64,000 bases of DNA. Source: Streptomyces diastatochromogenes. Lineage in GTDB: Bacteria > Actinomycetota > Actinomycetes > Streptomycetales > Streptomycetaceae. Below are positions 28,602-37,053 of this stretch, one piece after another. The number at the start of each line of letters is the position of its first letter. The stretch's first letter is position 1. The notes under the pieces are model-generated. The model had not been told where the DNA came from. It worked only from the letters and a program-made list of their open reading frames with translations, and did not search any database. The stretch is from contig LIQL01000071.1 of assembly GCA_001418405.1 (NCBI GenBank), forward strand, positions 1 to 64,000, read 5' to 3'. A program made the translations under genes and the position numbers.

Positions 28602-28748
28602 ATTCGGCACCCGACGAGACGCTTGCAAGATTCATCCGGGCTGCAGAGTGAGCAAGACCCGCCAAGCCGGGAGTGGCAAGCATGGAGGAGTACTCGCCAC
28701 TCCCCAATTTTCACGAATCCAACTAAAACCGTGAAAGAGTTTTGCAAA

Positions 28749-29189
28749 ATGTATGACTTTAGACATGCACCCGCCGACATCATAGCCGCGCGAGAGAAAC
28801 TGGCGGAACAAGTGCAGCGAGAGTTGGAGCTAGCCGGTGTCGTAGCTTTCCAGATAGACGTGAAGGTGCAGGTGGGAGCAGAAATTGAGGTTGATCGTGG
28901 CGATGATGCGGCTGGAGGGGTTTTTGTGACTTGGAAACCCCATCCAACCCATTCCACAGCGGCCGTCGAAAGCCTACAGAATAGCGAATATCAAGCTCAA
29001 GCGATCCGACATCACGGCACCGTCATTATGCACATGCGGGATGCGATAATCGGGATCCTCGTTTCGGCAGGTTTCCGGGCCGAGATTTCTGATGACGATA
29101 TGCGACCATTCGTAGTGCGTGTCTGGGGGCGGAGCAGGCGTGAAATAGAAGGTGGTGGCGAAATCGGTGACTGCCGGAAAAGGGTTTGA
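28749..29189 (+). CDS. Hypothetical protein of low-GC island
   Basis: This 146-residue frame begins MYDFRHAPADIIAAREKLAEQ. It reads as a compact soluble alpha/beta protein with a hydrophobic strand (VVAFQIDVKVQVGAEIEV) and a second half MHMRDAIIGILVSAGFRAEI. No family is recognised. Base composition is visibly lower in GC than in all neighbours, and codons end often in A or T, which marks recent acquisition. The ribosome site is weak (GAAAGAG about 13 nt upstream). Immediately downstream lies a transposase remnant. An immunity-type protein of a lost toxin locus is one possibility, without direct support. Confidence 0.5.
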   Translation: MYDFRHAPADIIAAREKLAEQVQRELELAGVVAFQIDVKVQVGAEIEVDRGDDAAGGVFVTWKPHPTHSTAAVESLQNSEYQAQAIRHHGTVIMHMRDAIIGILVSAGFRAEISDDDMRPFVVRVWGRSRREIEGGGEIGDCRKRV

Positions 29190-29416
29190 CCCTCGCCGAA
29201 GTCTGGTGGTTGTTCGAAACGGTCCAGTACCGCCACCGCAGCACTGCCGAGCGATGCGTCAGCGAATGGAAGCAGCACCGCGCAGTGGCCGGCAGGCACG
29301 ACAAACGCGACTACGTCTTCAACGGCACCCTCGCCGTGGCAGAAATCGTGGACAAACGAGCCCGCCACCACCAAGCCCTGATGACCCTCGCCTGCCTACG
29401 GCTTTGGCTGCCATGA
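29190..29416 (+). mobile_element. Transposase C-terminal remnant, IS5-like
   Basis: The translation contains STAERCVSEWKQHRAVAGRHDKRDY and ends ALMTLACLRLWLP. This recalls the ERCFNxLKQxRAxATRYDK motif and the tail of IS5-type DDE transposases. An extra segment of about 18 residues sits between the two parts. No inverted repeats or N-terminal half were found, so it is a dead fragment. Confidence 0.55.
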
Positions 29417-29476
29417 CTTTGCAGACACGACCCAGGAATATGGGGCAATCCACCTGGATTAAACACCCTCTGCGGA

Positions 29477-30448
29477 CTACCGGCCTGCGGTGGGCGTCTC
29501 GGCGAATCGCTTCTTGTATGCCTTGACGAAATGGCTGCTGTCGGCGAAGTGCCAGCGGGCGGCGATTTCGGAAACGGTGAGGCGTGTCGAGAGCAGCTCT
29601 GCCCTGGCACGTTCGAGTCGGCGTTCGCGCACGTATCCCATGACCGACGACGTGCCCCCTTGGCCGAACGCGCGGTAGAGGGTGCGGACGGACACGTTCA
29701 GGGCCGCCGCGATCGTCTTGGGGGCGAGGTCGGGGTCGGCGAGCAGCCGGGCCTCTATGTGGTCCATCGCCGCCCTGAGGAGCGCGGGTGCGAACTCCGC
29801 GTCGTCGATGACCTGATCGTTCATCAGTCCTCTGAACAGCTCCAGGGTCGCGTTGCGGGCGGCCCCGGCTGCGGCGGCCCCGAGTCCGTCCGCCAGTTCC
29901 GCCCAGAGACGGAGGTGGGCGAGCAGAAGGGCCGCGGCGGGTGACCCCTGTTCCGCGGTGACCGCCCGGGTGTTCGCCGGGAAGCGGATCTCGCTCGCGG
30001 GAAGGACCAGGGTGATCGCCCGGGTGCCCCGGGCGACCTCGAAGTCCCAGAGATCCTCGTTCCTTCGCGCGCACAGCATTCCGGCCGCCGCCGTGGCTCG
30101 CTGCCCCTTCGTGGCGAAGCGCCACTCACCGCTGAGCGTCACGCTTGTCACGATCCGGTCCTCGAGGTGCCCATCAGGCCCCCCGGTGCCCCCCGCGACC
30201 GCGTCGCTGTACTGGTCCTCCAGGAAGAGGTCGAGCAGATTCTGCTTCCAGATGCGGGCGCGGTAGGTCCCTTCGCTGTGTCGCGGCAGCCGCATGGGCG
30301 GAGCCGGCACCGACTCGCCCGCCTGACGCCGCCACTCCTTGAGGAGCACGGAGTTCCGGTTCTCGTTCGCATACGGCACGGTGACGTCGACCAAGGGTGC
30401 GGAAGGGTTCCCGATCCGCCAAGGAGACCCGCTGACTTCGGTGCGCAT
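29477..30448 (-). CDS. AraC family transcriptional regulator
   Basis: This protein of about 323 residues has an N-terminal AraC-binding-like domain and a C-terminal double helix-turn-helix (LAPKTIAAALNVSVRTLYRAF, then LTVSEIAARWHFADSSHFVKAYKK). That places it with AraC activators that carry a ligand-binding N-terminus. The frame is open 35 codons further upstream to a TTG. I prefer the ATG (MRTEVSG), with GGAGGAG about 13 nt upstream, although this spacing is long. It is divergent from an FAD monooxygenase gene 280 bp away, a plausible target. Confidence 0.88.
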   Translation of the reverse strand: MRTEVSGSPWRIGNPSAPLVDVTVPYANENRNSVLLKEWRRQAGESVPAPPMRLPRHSEGTYRARIWKQNLLDLFLEDQYSDAVAGGTGGPDGHLEDRIVTSVTLSGEWRFATKGQRATAAAGMLCARRNEDLWDFEVARGTRAITLVLPASEIRFPANTRAVTAEQGSPAAALLLAHLRLWAELADGLGAAAAGAARNATLELFRGLMNDQVIDDAEFAPALLRAAMDHIEARLLADPDLAPKTIAAALNVSVRTLYRAFGQGGTSSVMGYVRERRLERARAELLSTRLTVSEIAARWHFADSSHFVKAYKKRFAETPTAGR

Positions 30449-30729
30449 CCGGACCAAGCTACTCCTCCCCCTGGCCACCGCCTCGGCCAGGCTCACCGTG
30501 TGGCCCTGGGTGGCGTGGCAAGGAAGTACAACGCACGGGGCCGACTGGTACAAGTCGCAGGCGTCCGGGGCTTGTCAGGATGATCGGGCGCCTCCCCGCC
30601 TCCCCGGCACGAGCGGGTTCCCTCCTCCGGGACGAGCAGGTTTCGCCGGACCTCGGGGGCCCTGGTTCCGACCGCCTGGGCGCTGATCCGCCTGCCCACG
30701 TCTGTTTCACTCACCAACTGGAGTATTCG

Positions 30730-32148
30730 GTGCCCGAATCCGTGGTGACTCTCTTCGAGAGTCTGGTGGGCGCTGAGCCGCCGCACGACGTACCCGTTCT
30801 GTTCGACACGGCGTGCGTGATGGGCGGGAGCATCGCGGGGCTCCTCGCGGCACGGGTGCTCTCCGACCGCGCGCGCCAGGTCGTCATCGTCGAGCCCGAC
30901 GACACGTCGGCGGAGGCCGAGTCGCGCTCCGGGGTGCCCCAGGACCAGCAGGTGCACACGCTGCTGCCGGCCGGTCGACTGTGGATCGAGCGGTGGCTTC
31001 CCGGTGTGTCGCAGGAGGCGCAGGACCGGGGCGCGTCGCTCGTCGGACCCGACAAGCAGTTCGTCGGCTACGACGACATCCGGCAGGCGCCGGACGGCTT
31101 GGACCACCAGTTCCTCGCGGTCGGGCGTCCTCTGCTGGAGACTCTCGTCCGAGCCCGGGTCACCGCCCTGCCCAATGTCTCGGTACTGTGGGCGCAGGCG
31201 ACCGGGTTGCGATACGGCGACGGCGCCGTCGTCGGCGTGCGCTTCGCCGGGCCTGGGAACGGAGATCAGGGGGAGCGGGCGGAGGGGGACCTCGCGGCGG
31301 ACTTCGTCGTGGACGCGATGGGACGCTCCAGCAGGCTGTCGAACTGGCTCAGGCAGGACGGTTACGACCAGCCCCGGCTCGAACGGCTGGAATCCCCGGT
31401 CAACTACGCGACCGCGCTGTTTGAGCGCCCAGTGAAGTTCCCGGAGCTGGAAGTGGCGACAGCACTGCAACTGTTCACGCCGCAGTACCCGTCGGGCGGA
31501 GTGTCCGTCGCGGCGGCCAACGCGATCGAAGAGCAGCAGTGGCTCGTCATGCTGATGGGCTACGGCGACAGCCGGCCAGGCAGAACGATCGACGAGTTTC
31601 GCGCGCACTGTGCCGCGCTGCCCGCGATCTTCAGTGATATCACCCGTGGCGGCGTCACCCGTGAGGTGGTGACGTACCGTCAGGCGGACAGCAGACGTCG
31701 TCACTTCGCCGAAGCAGGCCGCCTTCCGGCGCGCCTGGTCAGCGTGGGGGACGCCGTGGCCTCCTTCAACCCGATCTACGGCCAGGGCATGAGTTCCGCC
31801 GCTCTGCACGCCTCCTGCTTGGCCTCCTATCTCGACAGCAGTACCGACCTCGACACAGCGGCCACGGAGTTCTTTCGTCTGCAGCAGGTGGTCGTCGACG
31901 CGGCTTGGGCCGTGTCCGCGGGAGGTGACGCCGCCCGCATCGACGCCGAGAACGGCACCGAAGTGCCGGAGGAAGTGCGGCAGCAGCGCCGGGTCATGGA
32001 GCAGATCGCCGGCGCCGCCCTCGTCGATGCGGATGTGTCGCGGGCATTCAACAACGTCTCCTACATGCTGCGTCACCCCGGCACGCTGTTCGATCCAGAG
32101 CTCCTGGAAAAGGCGGCGGCCACCAGCGAAGGAGCTGCTGCGAAATGA
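30730..32148 (+). CDS. FAD-dependent monooxygenase/oxidoreductase
   Basis: This 472-residue flavoprotein shows a dinucleotide-binding motif GGSIAGLLAAR (residues 32-42, the first Gly of GxGxxG shifted as in this group), a central MGRSSRLSNWL and the second FAD motif VGDAVASFNPIYGQGMS. These mark the PHBH/halogenase-like FAD family that hydroxylates or oxidises aromatic or polyketide substrates. A GTG with GGAG 6 nt upstream is chosen as start; an ATG 150 bp earlier is possible but the added residues look non-coding. The stop overlaps the start of the next gene as ATGA, so the two act together. The substrate is unknown. Confidence 0.85.
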   Translation: MPESVVTLFESLVGAEPPHDVPVLFDTACVMGGSIAGLLAARVLSDRARQVVIVEPDDTSAEAESRSGVPQDQQVHTLLPAGRLWIERWLPGVSQEAQDRGASLVGPDKQFVGYDDIRQAPDGLDHQFLAVGRPLLETLVRARVTALPNVSVLWAQATGLRYGDGAVVGVRFAGPGNGDQGERAEGDLAADFVVDAMGRSSRLSNWLRQDGYDQPRLERLESPVNYATALFERPVKFPELEVATALQLFTPQYPSGGVSVAAANAIEEQQWLVMLMGYGDSRPGRTIDEFRAHCAALPAIFSDITRGGVTREVVTYRQADSRRRHFAEAGRLPARLVSVGDAVASFNPIYGQGMSSAALHASCLASYLDSSTDLDTAATEFFRLQQVVVDAAWAVSAGGDAARIDAENGTEVPEEVRQQRRVMEQIAGAALVDADVSRAFNNVSYMLRHPGTLFDPELLEKAAATSEGAAAK

Positions 32149-32630
32149 CGGACACCACGATCGACGGGTCCATCGGCCTGTCGGACCGGGCGGTGCACGA
32201 CGACTCGGCGCTCAAGGAACTGCTGACTCTGCTCGCCTCTGACGCGACCGTCCGAATCGGTCCGGGATCAGTCCGTGGCTGTGCGGCCAACGCTGCTTTC
32301 TCTCGCGCCCACCTCGCCGCCTTCGCCGACTCCCGGCATTACTGGGACACGGCGGTGTTCGAAGACGGGACGTTGCGGGCCGAGTGGGCGGCTGCGTCCC
32401 GCATGGCGGACGGCCAACTCATGGCAGTGGCCAGGGTGGAGCACGCGCAACTCGACGGCAACGGCCTCATCGCCGACCTCCGCAATGAGTTCGCCCGTCT
32501 TCCCGGCCAAGACGTCGTTGCCGTTGGTGAGTCGGCGGTAGTTGATCCGTCTGGTGGCTATGGCGGTGTACGTGAGGAGGGGCTCGGGCTTGCGCGCGTA
32601 ACGCCGGTGCAGGCGGCGGCAGTTGGATAG
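32145..32630 (+). CDS. SnoaL/NTF2-like protein with hybrid C-terminus
   Basis: Residues 1 to about 124 form a small NTF2/SnoaL-like cone domain (SALKELLTLLASDATVRIGPG to LNGLIADLRNEFARLPG-like), a fold used by polyketide cyclases and isomerases. It is coupled by ATGA overlap to the FAD enzyme, so a paired oxidation/cyclisation step is plausible. The last 35 residues (after VVAVGESAVVDPSG) are encoded by sequence that, read on the other strand, is an IS5-type transposase tail. An insertion therefore appears to have replaced the original stop. The enzyme core may still be complete. Confidence 0.75.
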   Translation: MTDTTIDGSIGLSDRAVHDDSALKELLTLLASDATVRIGPGSVRGCAANAAFSRAHLAAFADSRHYWDTAVFEDGTLRAEWAAASRMADGQLMAVARVEHAQLDGNGLIADLRNEFARLPGQDVVAVGESAVVDPSGGYGGVREEGLGLARVTPVQAAAVG

Positions 32631-32632
32631 CC
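32530..32632 (-). mobile_element. IS5-family transposase C-terminal remnant
   Basis: The minus strand reads NCRRLHRRYARKPEPLLTYT, then AIATRRINYRRLT. This matches the conserved ending of IS5-group transposases (CRRLxxRYERxPExxxAFxxIAxxxIxxRRL). Only about 100 bp remain, and it forms the 3' end of the SnoaL-like frame on the opposite strand. Confidence 0.7.
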
Positions 32633-32872
32633 AGATTCCTCAAGGACCCACCAAAGATTAACCTTGAACAACCAACTGATAATCCGAACGCCCCAGTCGC
32701 CCGCGCCTCGACAGGATGACCCTGTGCGTAGGGGGGCAGCGGCTGCGGACTCTGTCAACTTCTCGCTGCCTCCATGGGTGGAGTCGGCGCAGTTCGTTGG
32801 AATGTCCATGACCAGCAGGGTCCGGTAGCGATGGCAGGGGCGGCGGGCATGACAAGGGAAAGGTGCAAACAC

Positions 32873-33571
32873 ATGGGTGCCAATGGCGTCATCGACGAGA
32901 CCGGAACGGGACGGGGCGGCCCGGGAGAGCCATCGGTTCCCGCCCCGGACAGGATCGAGGGGGGCCTCTCGGGAGAGCGGCTGGTGTTGTTCACCGACGC
33001 GGTGACCGCGATCTCCATCACCCTGCTGATCCTGCCGCTGGTGGACCTCGTCCCCGAGGCCGCGTCCGCCCACGAGGGCGCCAGCGAGGTGATCACCGGT
33101 CACCTCGACCAGGTCTGGAGCTTCCTGCTCAGCTTCGCGGTCATCGCGAACATCTGGCAGGAGCACCACCGGACCTTCTCGACGGTCGTCAAGGCCACCC
33201 GCTCCCTGACGGTGTGGAACATGGGGTGGCTGCTGTCGGTCGTCGTGCTCCCGCTCCCGACGGAGATGATCGGCGCCTTCGGCCGCGACCGGTTCGTGGC
33301 GGCGTTCTACTACGCGGTGCTCCTGGTCGGCATGGTGTGCCGGGTAGGCATGCTGAAGATCTTGAAGAGCAACCCGGGGATGGTCGAGAGCGATGGCGAG
33401 GAAACCCGCCTCAGGATCGCGCGCCTGTACACCGACAGTTACATCAACGTCATCGCCGTGGTCGTCGCGTTCGCCCTCGCCCTCGCCGTACCGGTGCTGC
33501 AGTACTACAGCCTGCTGCTACTGATCCTGCCGGGGCGGGTGCGCTTCACGGGCCGGCGCCGCTCGGGCTGA
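32873..33571 (+). CDS. TMEM175-family (DUF1211) membrane protein
   Basis: This 232-residue integral membrane protein carries the family hallmark ERLVLFTDAVTAISITLLIL in its first helix, corresponding to the RxxxFSDxxxAI signature of TMEM175-type potassium channels. Further helices follow around WSFLLSFAVIANIW, MGWLLSVVVLPL, FYYAVLLVGMVC and the C-terminal LLLLILPG, consistent with about six segments. The start chosen has GGAAAGG upstream; in-frame ATG codons lie 8 and 33 codons earlier. A strong terminator-like hairpin follows 90 bp downstream. A channel function is a family inference. Confidence 0.85.
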   Translation: MGANGVIDETGTGRGGPGEPSVPAPDRIEGGLSGERLVLFTDAVTAISITLLILPLVDLVPEAASAHEGASEVITGHLDQVWSFLLSFAVIANIWQEHHRTFSTVVKATRSLTVWNMGWLLSVVVLPLPTEMIGAFGRDRFVAAFYYAVLLVGMVCRVGMLKILKSNPGMVESDGEETRLRIARLYTDSYINVIAVVVAFALALAVPVLQYYSLLLLILPGRVRFTGRRRSG

Positions 33572-33661
33572 CCACGGAAACGGCCAGTGCCCGGGTGTCC
33601 GCCTGAGCTCTGGGGCATCTGCCCCGCGGCTCGGGGATGCGGCGGCCACGGTGCACACGGC

Positions 33662-33702
33662 GGGGCCGGGCAGGAGACCACGGAGGCCACCTGCCCGGCC
33701 CC
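33662..33702. terminator. Terminator-like hairpin
   Basis: Perfect 13-bp arms (GGGGCCGGGCAGG and CCTGCCCGGCCCC) surround a 15-nt loop, with no T-run, as usual in high-GC actinomycetes. It lies between the convergent ends of the TMEM175-like gene and the TetR gene and may serve both. The remainder of 33572-33983 shows no gene. Confidence 0.75.
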
Positions 33703-33983
33703 ACTGCTACTCGCTTCTGAGAAGTGATCTCGTGTTGGGGTTCGTCATGTCACGCCGGGGGTGGTGCGGGGCCGCAGGTGGTTTCGGGCGGTGTGGCGGC
33801 GGGCGGCGCCGATGTGCCGGACCGTGGCCAGCCCCGACGCCCATCCGACCGGTTTTCCCCGAACCTCAGCAGGGTCCACGGCCGGTGTGCCAGCCGTACT
33901 GGCCACGAGCGTTGTCGACAGATGGCGAGCGGGCAAGGACTGGCTGCTCAACGTTGACGGGCGTGGGCGAGCCGGAATGTGGT

Positions 33984-34583
33984 TCAGCCGCTGGCGGCCA
34001 GGGCCCGCAGTCGGTCCAACGTCTCGCGCATGATGTCTTGCAAGACCTGATCGTCGGTGGCGGTGACCCATCGAGAGAAGGCGACGCGGAACACGACGAT
34101 GCTGGTCTCCGCGGCCAGGCTGGCCTCGATGTCACCGGTGCCTCGCTGTCGCAACCTGTCGGCCAGGGCGGTCGACAGGGATGTGAGCTTGATCAACTCG
34201 CGTTCGCGGAGATCGGCGTTGGCCATGATCACGGCCTGTCGCTTCCGGGCGAGCTCACGGTCGCCACCCACCGTCTGGGCCACGGTTTCGAGTACGGCCG
34301 CGACAGCATCCAGCGCCGACGTCGTGGTCGGCAACCCCTCAAGAGCAGCCAGCGACTTCTCTTGCAGGGCGGAGGAATCGTCGAAGAGGACCTCGCGTTT
34401 ATCGGCGAAATACCGGAAGAACGTGCGCGCGGTGACGCCCGCCCGCTCAGCTATGTCCGCCACCGTCGCCTGCTCGAAGCCGCGCTCCAGATAGAGCGAC
34501 AGCGCGGCCTCGCGCAGCCGGTCACCGGCCCCAGGCTTCCACCGTCCCATGCCGAGAGTGTAGGTGATGGCACCTCGTGACAC
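33984..34583 (-). CDS. TetR family regulator
   Basis: This 199-residue protein has an N-terminal TetR helix-turn-helix (LREAALSLYLERGFEQATV, then IAERAGVTARTFFRYFADK) and a C-terminal all-helical domain of the MftR-like type found in TetR regulators of redox genes. The GTG start has GGAG 8 nt upstream; an ATG 11 codons later is the alternative. It is divergent from a quinone-oxidoreductase-like gene 84 bp away, and the spacer contains a perfect long palindrome. Repression of itself and of that gene is likely. Confidence 0.92.
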   Translation of the reverse strand: MSRGAITYTLGMGRWKPGAGDRLREAALSLYLERGFEQATVADIAERAGVTARTFFRYFADKREVLFDDSSALQEKSLAALEGLPTTTSALDAVAAVLETVAQTVGGDRELARKRQAVIMANADLRERELIKLTSLSTALADRLRQRGTGDIEASLAAETSIVVFRVAFSRWVTATDDQVLQDIMRETLDRLRALAASG

Positions 34584-34594
34584 CGCGCTCCGCT

Positions 34595-34653
34595 CACTGT
34601 GATGTCACTTGATGACATCACAGTGGTACAGTGACGTCATTCGATGACATCAC
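34595..34653. promoter_or_regulatory. Tandem TetR operators between divergent genes
   Basis: Site 1 (34595-34625) has 13-bp perfect arms CACTGTGATGTCA and TGACATCACAGTG around CTTGA. Site 2 (34631-34653) has GTGACGTCA and TGACATCAC around TTCGA, with one mismatch. Centres are 32 bp apart. Site 2 abuts the ribosome site of the oxidoreductase gene, so occupancy would block its expression. Confidence 0.85.
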
Positions 34654-34667
34654 TTGTGGAGGCACTA

Positions 34668-35600
34668 ATGAAGCGCATCCAGTACCACCAGTACGGCGGC
34701 CCCGAAGTGATGCGTCTGGAGGATTTCGAGCCGACTCGTCCTGGTTCCGGGGAGGTTCTGGTCCGCGTGCGGGCAGCCGCGGCCAACCCGATGGACTGGG
34801 GTATCCGCAGCGGCGCCATGAAGATGGTGACCGGACGGAAGTTCCCGCGCGCACTGGGCTACGACTTCGCGGGCGTCGTCGAGGCGGTCGGCGAGGGCGT
34901 CACTCGGCTCGCCGTCGGCGACGAAGTGCTCGGCGGGGCGTCGATCAAGGCATCGGGAGCCTTCGCCGAGATGGTCCTGGCCGCGGAGAGAGGGGTTGTG
35001 AAGAAGCCCGCGGAACTCTCCTTCGAGGAGGCCGCCGCCATCCCGACCGTTGGCCTGACCGCACTCCAAGCCGTGCTCAAGAAGGGAAAGCTGCGGCCTG
35101 GGCAATCGGTCTTCATCAACGGCTGCCTCGGTGGAGTCGGCCGCGCCGGCGCCCAGCTCGCACTGGCGCACGGCGCGTCAGTGGGAGGCAGCTGCCGCGC
35201 CACCGCCACGCGAGACGCGCGCGACCTCGGCCTCGACCCGATCGTCGCATTCGACTTCGACCCGACGGCGCTCAGCGGCCGATTCGACCTCGTCGTCGAC
35301 ACTGCCGACACGCTCCCGACCGACGCAGCGAAGAAGATGCTGAAGCCGGACGGACGCATCGTCAGCATCCACCCCACCCCCGCGAACATCGCAAGGAGCG
35401 CACTGCCGGGCCCGTACAACGTCTTGATCACCAGACCCGTCACGGAGGACCTCGGGGAGGTCGCGCGCGCCGCTGGACGCGGCACGCTGCGGGTGCCGAT
35501 CGCCCGCACGGTGCCACTCGCGGAAGCAATCGCGGCACTCACAGAGCTCGAACGCGACGGCACGCCCAAGGGCGGCAAACTCGTCATCACGACCGAATGA
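34668..35600 (+). CDS. Zinc-independent quinone oxidoreductase-like protein (MDR family)
   Basis: This 310-residue NADP-dependent enzyme of the medium-chain reductase family starts MKRIQYHQYGGPEVMRLEDF, with GGAGG 5 nt upstream of the ATG. It has the GroES-like N-domain (ALGYDFAGVVEAVGEGVTRL) and the cofactor motif FINGCLGGVGRAGAQLALAHG. Zinc-binding residues of alcohol dehydrogenases are absent, as in quinone or enoyl reductases. Regulation by the divergent TetR protein is strongly suggested by the operators. The stop overlaps an IS481-type transposase remnant. The substrate is unknown; electrophile or quinone detoxification is a reasonable guess. Confidence 0.9.
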   Translation: MKRIQYHQYGGPEVMRLEDFEPTRPGSGEVLVRVRAAAANPMDWGIRSGAMKMVTGRKFPRALGYDFAGVVEAVGEGVTRLAVGDEVLGGASIKASGAFAEMVLAAERGVVKKPAELSFEEAAAIPTVGLTALQAVLKKGKLRPGQSVFINGCLGGVGRAGAQLALAHGASVGGSCRATATRDARDLGLDPIVAFDFDPTALSGRFDLVVDTADTLPTDAAKKMLKPDGRIVSIHPTPANIARSALPGPYNVLITRPVTEDLGEVARAAGRGTLRVPIARTVPLAEAIAALTELERDGTPKGGKLVITTE

Positions 35601-35900
35601 CCTCAGGGGCATTGGCCTCACATCCCCACGCCCGGCCGACCGTTCACGGCCGCCGACTCCTGGTCGACCGTCTCCGGGCCGGACATCCCGTCGTCCACGT
35701 CGCTCACGAGATGGGCATCTCCCGGGCTACGGCCCACAAGTGGGTTCGGCACTGGCCGGCCGAGGGCGGTGCGGGCCAGTACGGCCGCACGAGCCAGCCC
35801 CGAGCCACTCCACACCGCACGCCCGCCGACGTGGAGGAACGGATCTGCGCTCAACGACGCGAGCAGATTTCCCTCACATCCAAGTGGTCGTTGCGGCACA
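35597..35900 (+). mobile_element. IS481-family transposase N-terminal remnant
   Basis: The frame reads RPTVHGRRLLVDRLRAGHPV, then HVAHEMGISRATAHKWVRHW and TPADVEERICAQRR. This is the helix-turn-helix N-terminus of IS481/IS3-like transposases. The catalytic DDE half is missing, and the frame runs into unrelated sequence before the next gene. Confidence 0.75.
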
Positions 35901-35973
35901 CTCCCCCGCCCCATGGCCTGGACCCGCTCAGCGATCCCCCTCCACCTCCCCGGAACACGCAAAGGAACGCATC

Positions 35974-36684
35974 ATGTCCACACCTGCAGCTTTGATAACC
36001 GGCGGAACCAGCGGCATCGGCAAAGCGACCGCTGAACTGCTCCACACCCGCGGCCACCGCGTCATGGTCACCGGCCTCGACACTCTCGCCGCCGGGCTTC
36101 CCGAAGACATCACAGTCGTGCGGGCCGACGCACGGTCCCTGCCGGACATCGACCAGGCAATGGACCAGGCACGCCGGCAATTCGGCTCCCTCGACCTGCT
36201 CTTCCTCAACGCGGGCATCTCCCGCCCCGGCCCGATCGAAGCAACCGACGAAGACACCTTCGACGCCCTGTTCGACATCAACGTCAAGGGCAACTTCTTC
36301 ACCCTGCAAAAGGCACTCCCGCTCCTCAGCGAAGGCGCCTCCATCGTGTTCACCGTGGGCGCCGGCGAAGGGATGGGGGCCGCCATGACAGCCGCCAAGG
36401 GCGCCCTGCTGCCTCTCGTGCGGTCCCTCGCGCTCGAACTCGCCCCCCGTCGCATCCGCGTCAACGCCATCAGCCCAGGAGTGATCAACACCCCCGCCTA
36501 CGGCAAGATGGGCATCTCCCAGGAAACGATCGGCTCCTGGGGCCAGGGCATCCCGCTCGGACGCGTCGGCGCTGCCGCCGACATCGCCGACGCCGTGGCC
36601 TTCCTCGCCTCGGACGCCGCCAGCTACATCACCGGCGACAACCTCACCGTCTCCGGCGGCATCGGCATTCACACCCGCCCCTGA
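35974..36684 (+). CDS. Short-chain dehydrogenase-like protein lacking catalytic Ser/Tyr
   Basis: This 236-residue Rossmann protein has the TGGTSGIG cofactor motif (residues 9-16), LNAGIS and the C-terminal SPGVINTPAYGK and ITGDNLTVSGGIG signatures of classical SDRs. At the active site, however, the usual Ser and YxxxK are replaced: the segment reads FTVGAGEGMGAAMTAAKGAL, with Met138 in place of Tyr and only Lys142 kept. The protein may bind NAD(P) without standard carbonyl chemistry, or use other residues. AAAGGA precedes the ATG. It stands alone between two transposase remnants, with a hairpin 40 bp after its stop. Confidence 0.85.
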   Translation: MSTPAALITGGTSGIGKATAELLHTRGHRVMVTGLDTLAAGLPEDITVVRADARSLPDIDQAMDQARRQFGSLDLLFLNAGISRPGPIEATDEDTFDALFDINVKGNFFTLQKALPLLSEGASIVFTVGAGEGMGAAMTAAKGALLPLVRSLALELAPRRIRVNAISPGVINTPAYGKMGISQETIGSWGQGIPLGRVGAAADIADAVAFLASDAASYITGDNLTVSGGIGIHTRP

Positions 36685-36723
36685 CGCCCAACTCCTCACC
36701 CGGCTCTGACCAAGAACGTTCAC

Positions 36724-36746
36724 CGAGGCCGGCCTGCCCGGCCTCG
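36724..36746. terminator. Hairpin after the SDR-like gene
   Basis: Nine-bp arms CGAGGCCGG and CCGGCCTCG enclose a 5-nt loop, 40 bp past the stop codon. A terminator for the plus-strand gene is likely. Confidence 0.65.
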
Positions 36747-36879
36747 AAGCCAGCCGACCACGATCAAACTCACCGGGATTTCCTGTACGCCAACTACGCG
36801 CACCCGGACCAGGCGGACGTCACGCCAGGGCAGGCGACGGACTCGTTCATGGAGTCCGGGGTGGTTCCGCTTGACGGAT

Positions 36880-36990
36880 GGCCAGGCAGTGGGCTCCGCG
36901 TTCGGCTCAAGCACAACCAAGCACTGGCCACCCGCTACGACAACGAGCCCGCCACCACCAAGCCCTGGTCACCCGCGCCTGACTACGGCG
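36880..36990 (+). mobile_element. Transposase C-terminal remnant
   Basis: The plus strand encodes RLKHNQALATRYDNEPATTK, close to the LKxxRALATRYDK motif near the end of IS5-type transposases. Neither terminal repeats nor the rest of the gene are present. The neighbouring 36747-36879 and 36991-37053 hold no recognised gene. Confidence 0.5.
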
Positions 36991-37053
36991 CCGGTCGTCC
37001 GGTGGCAGGCGACCGCCACCAGCTCGATCGCGAGGTGGAGGAACCGGTCTCGG

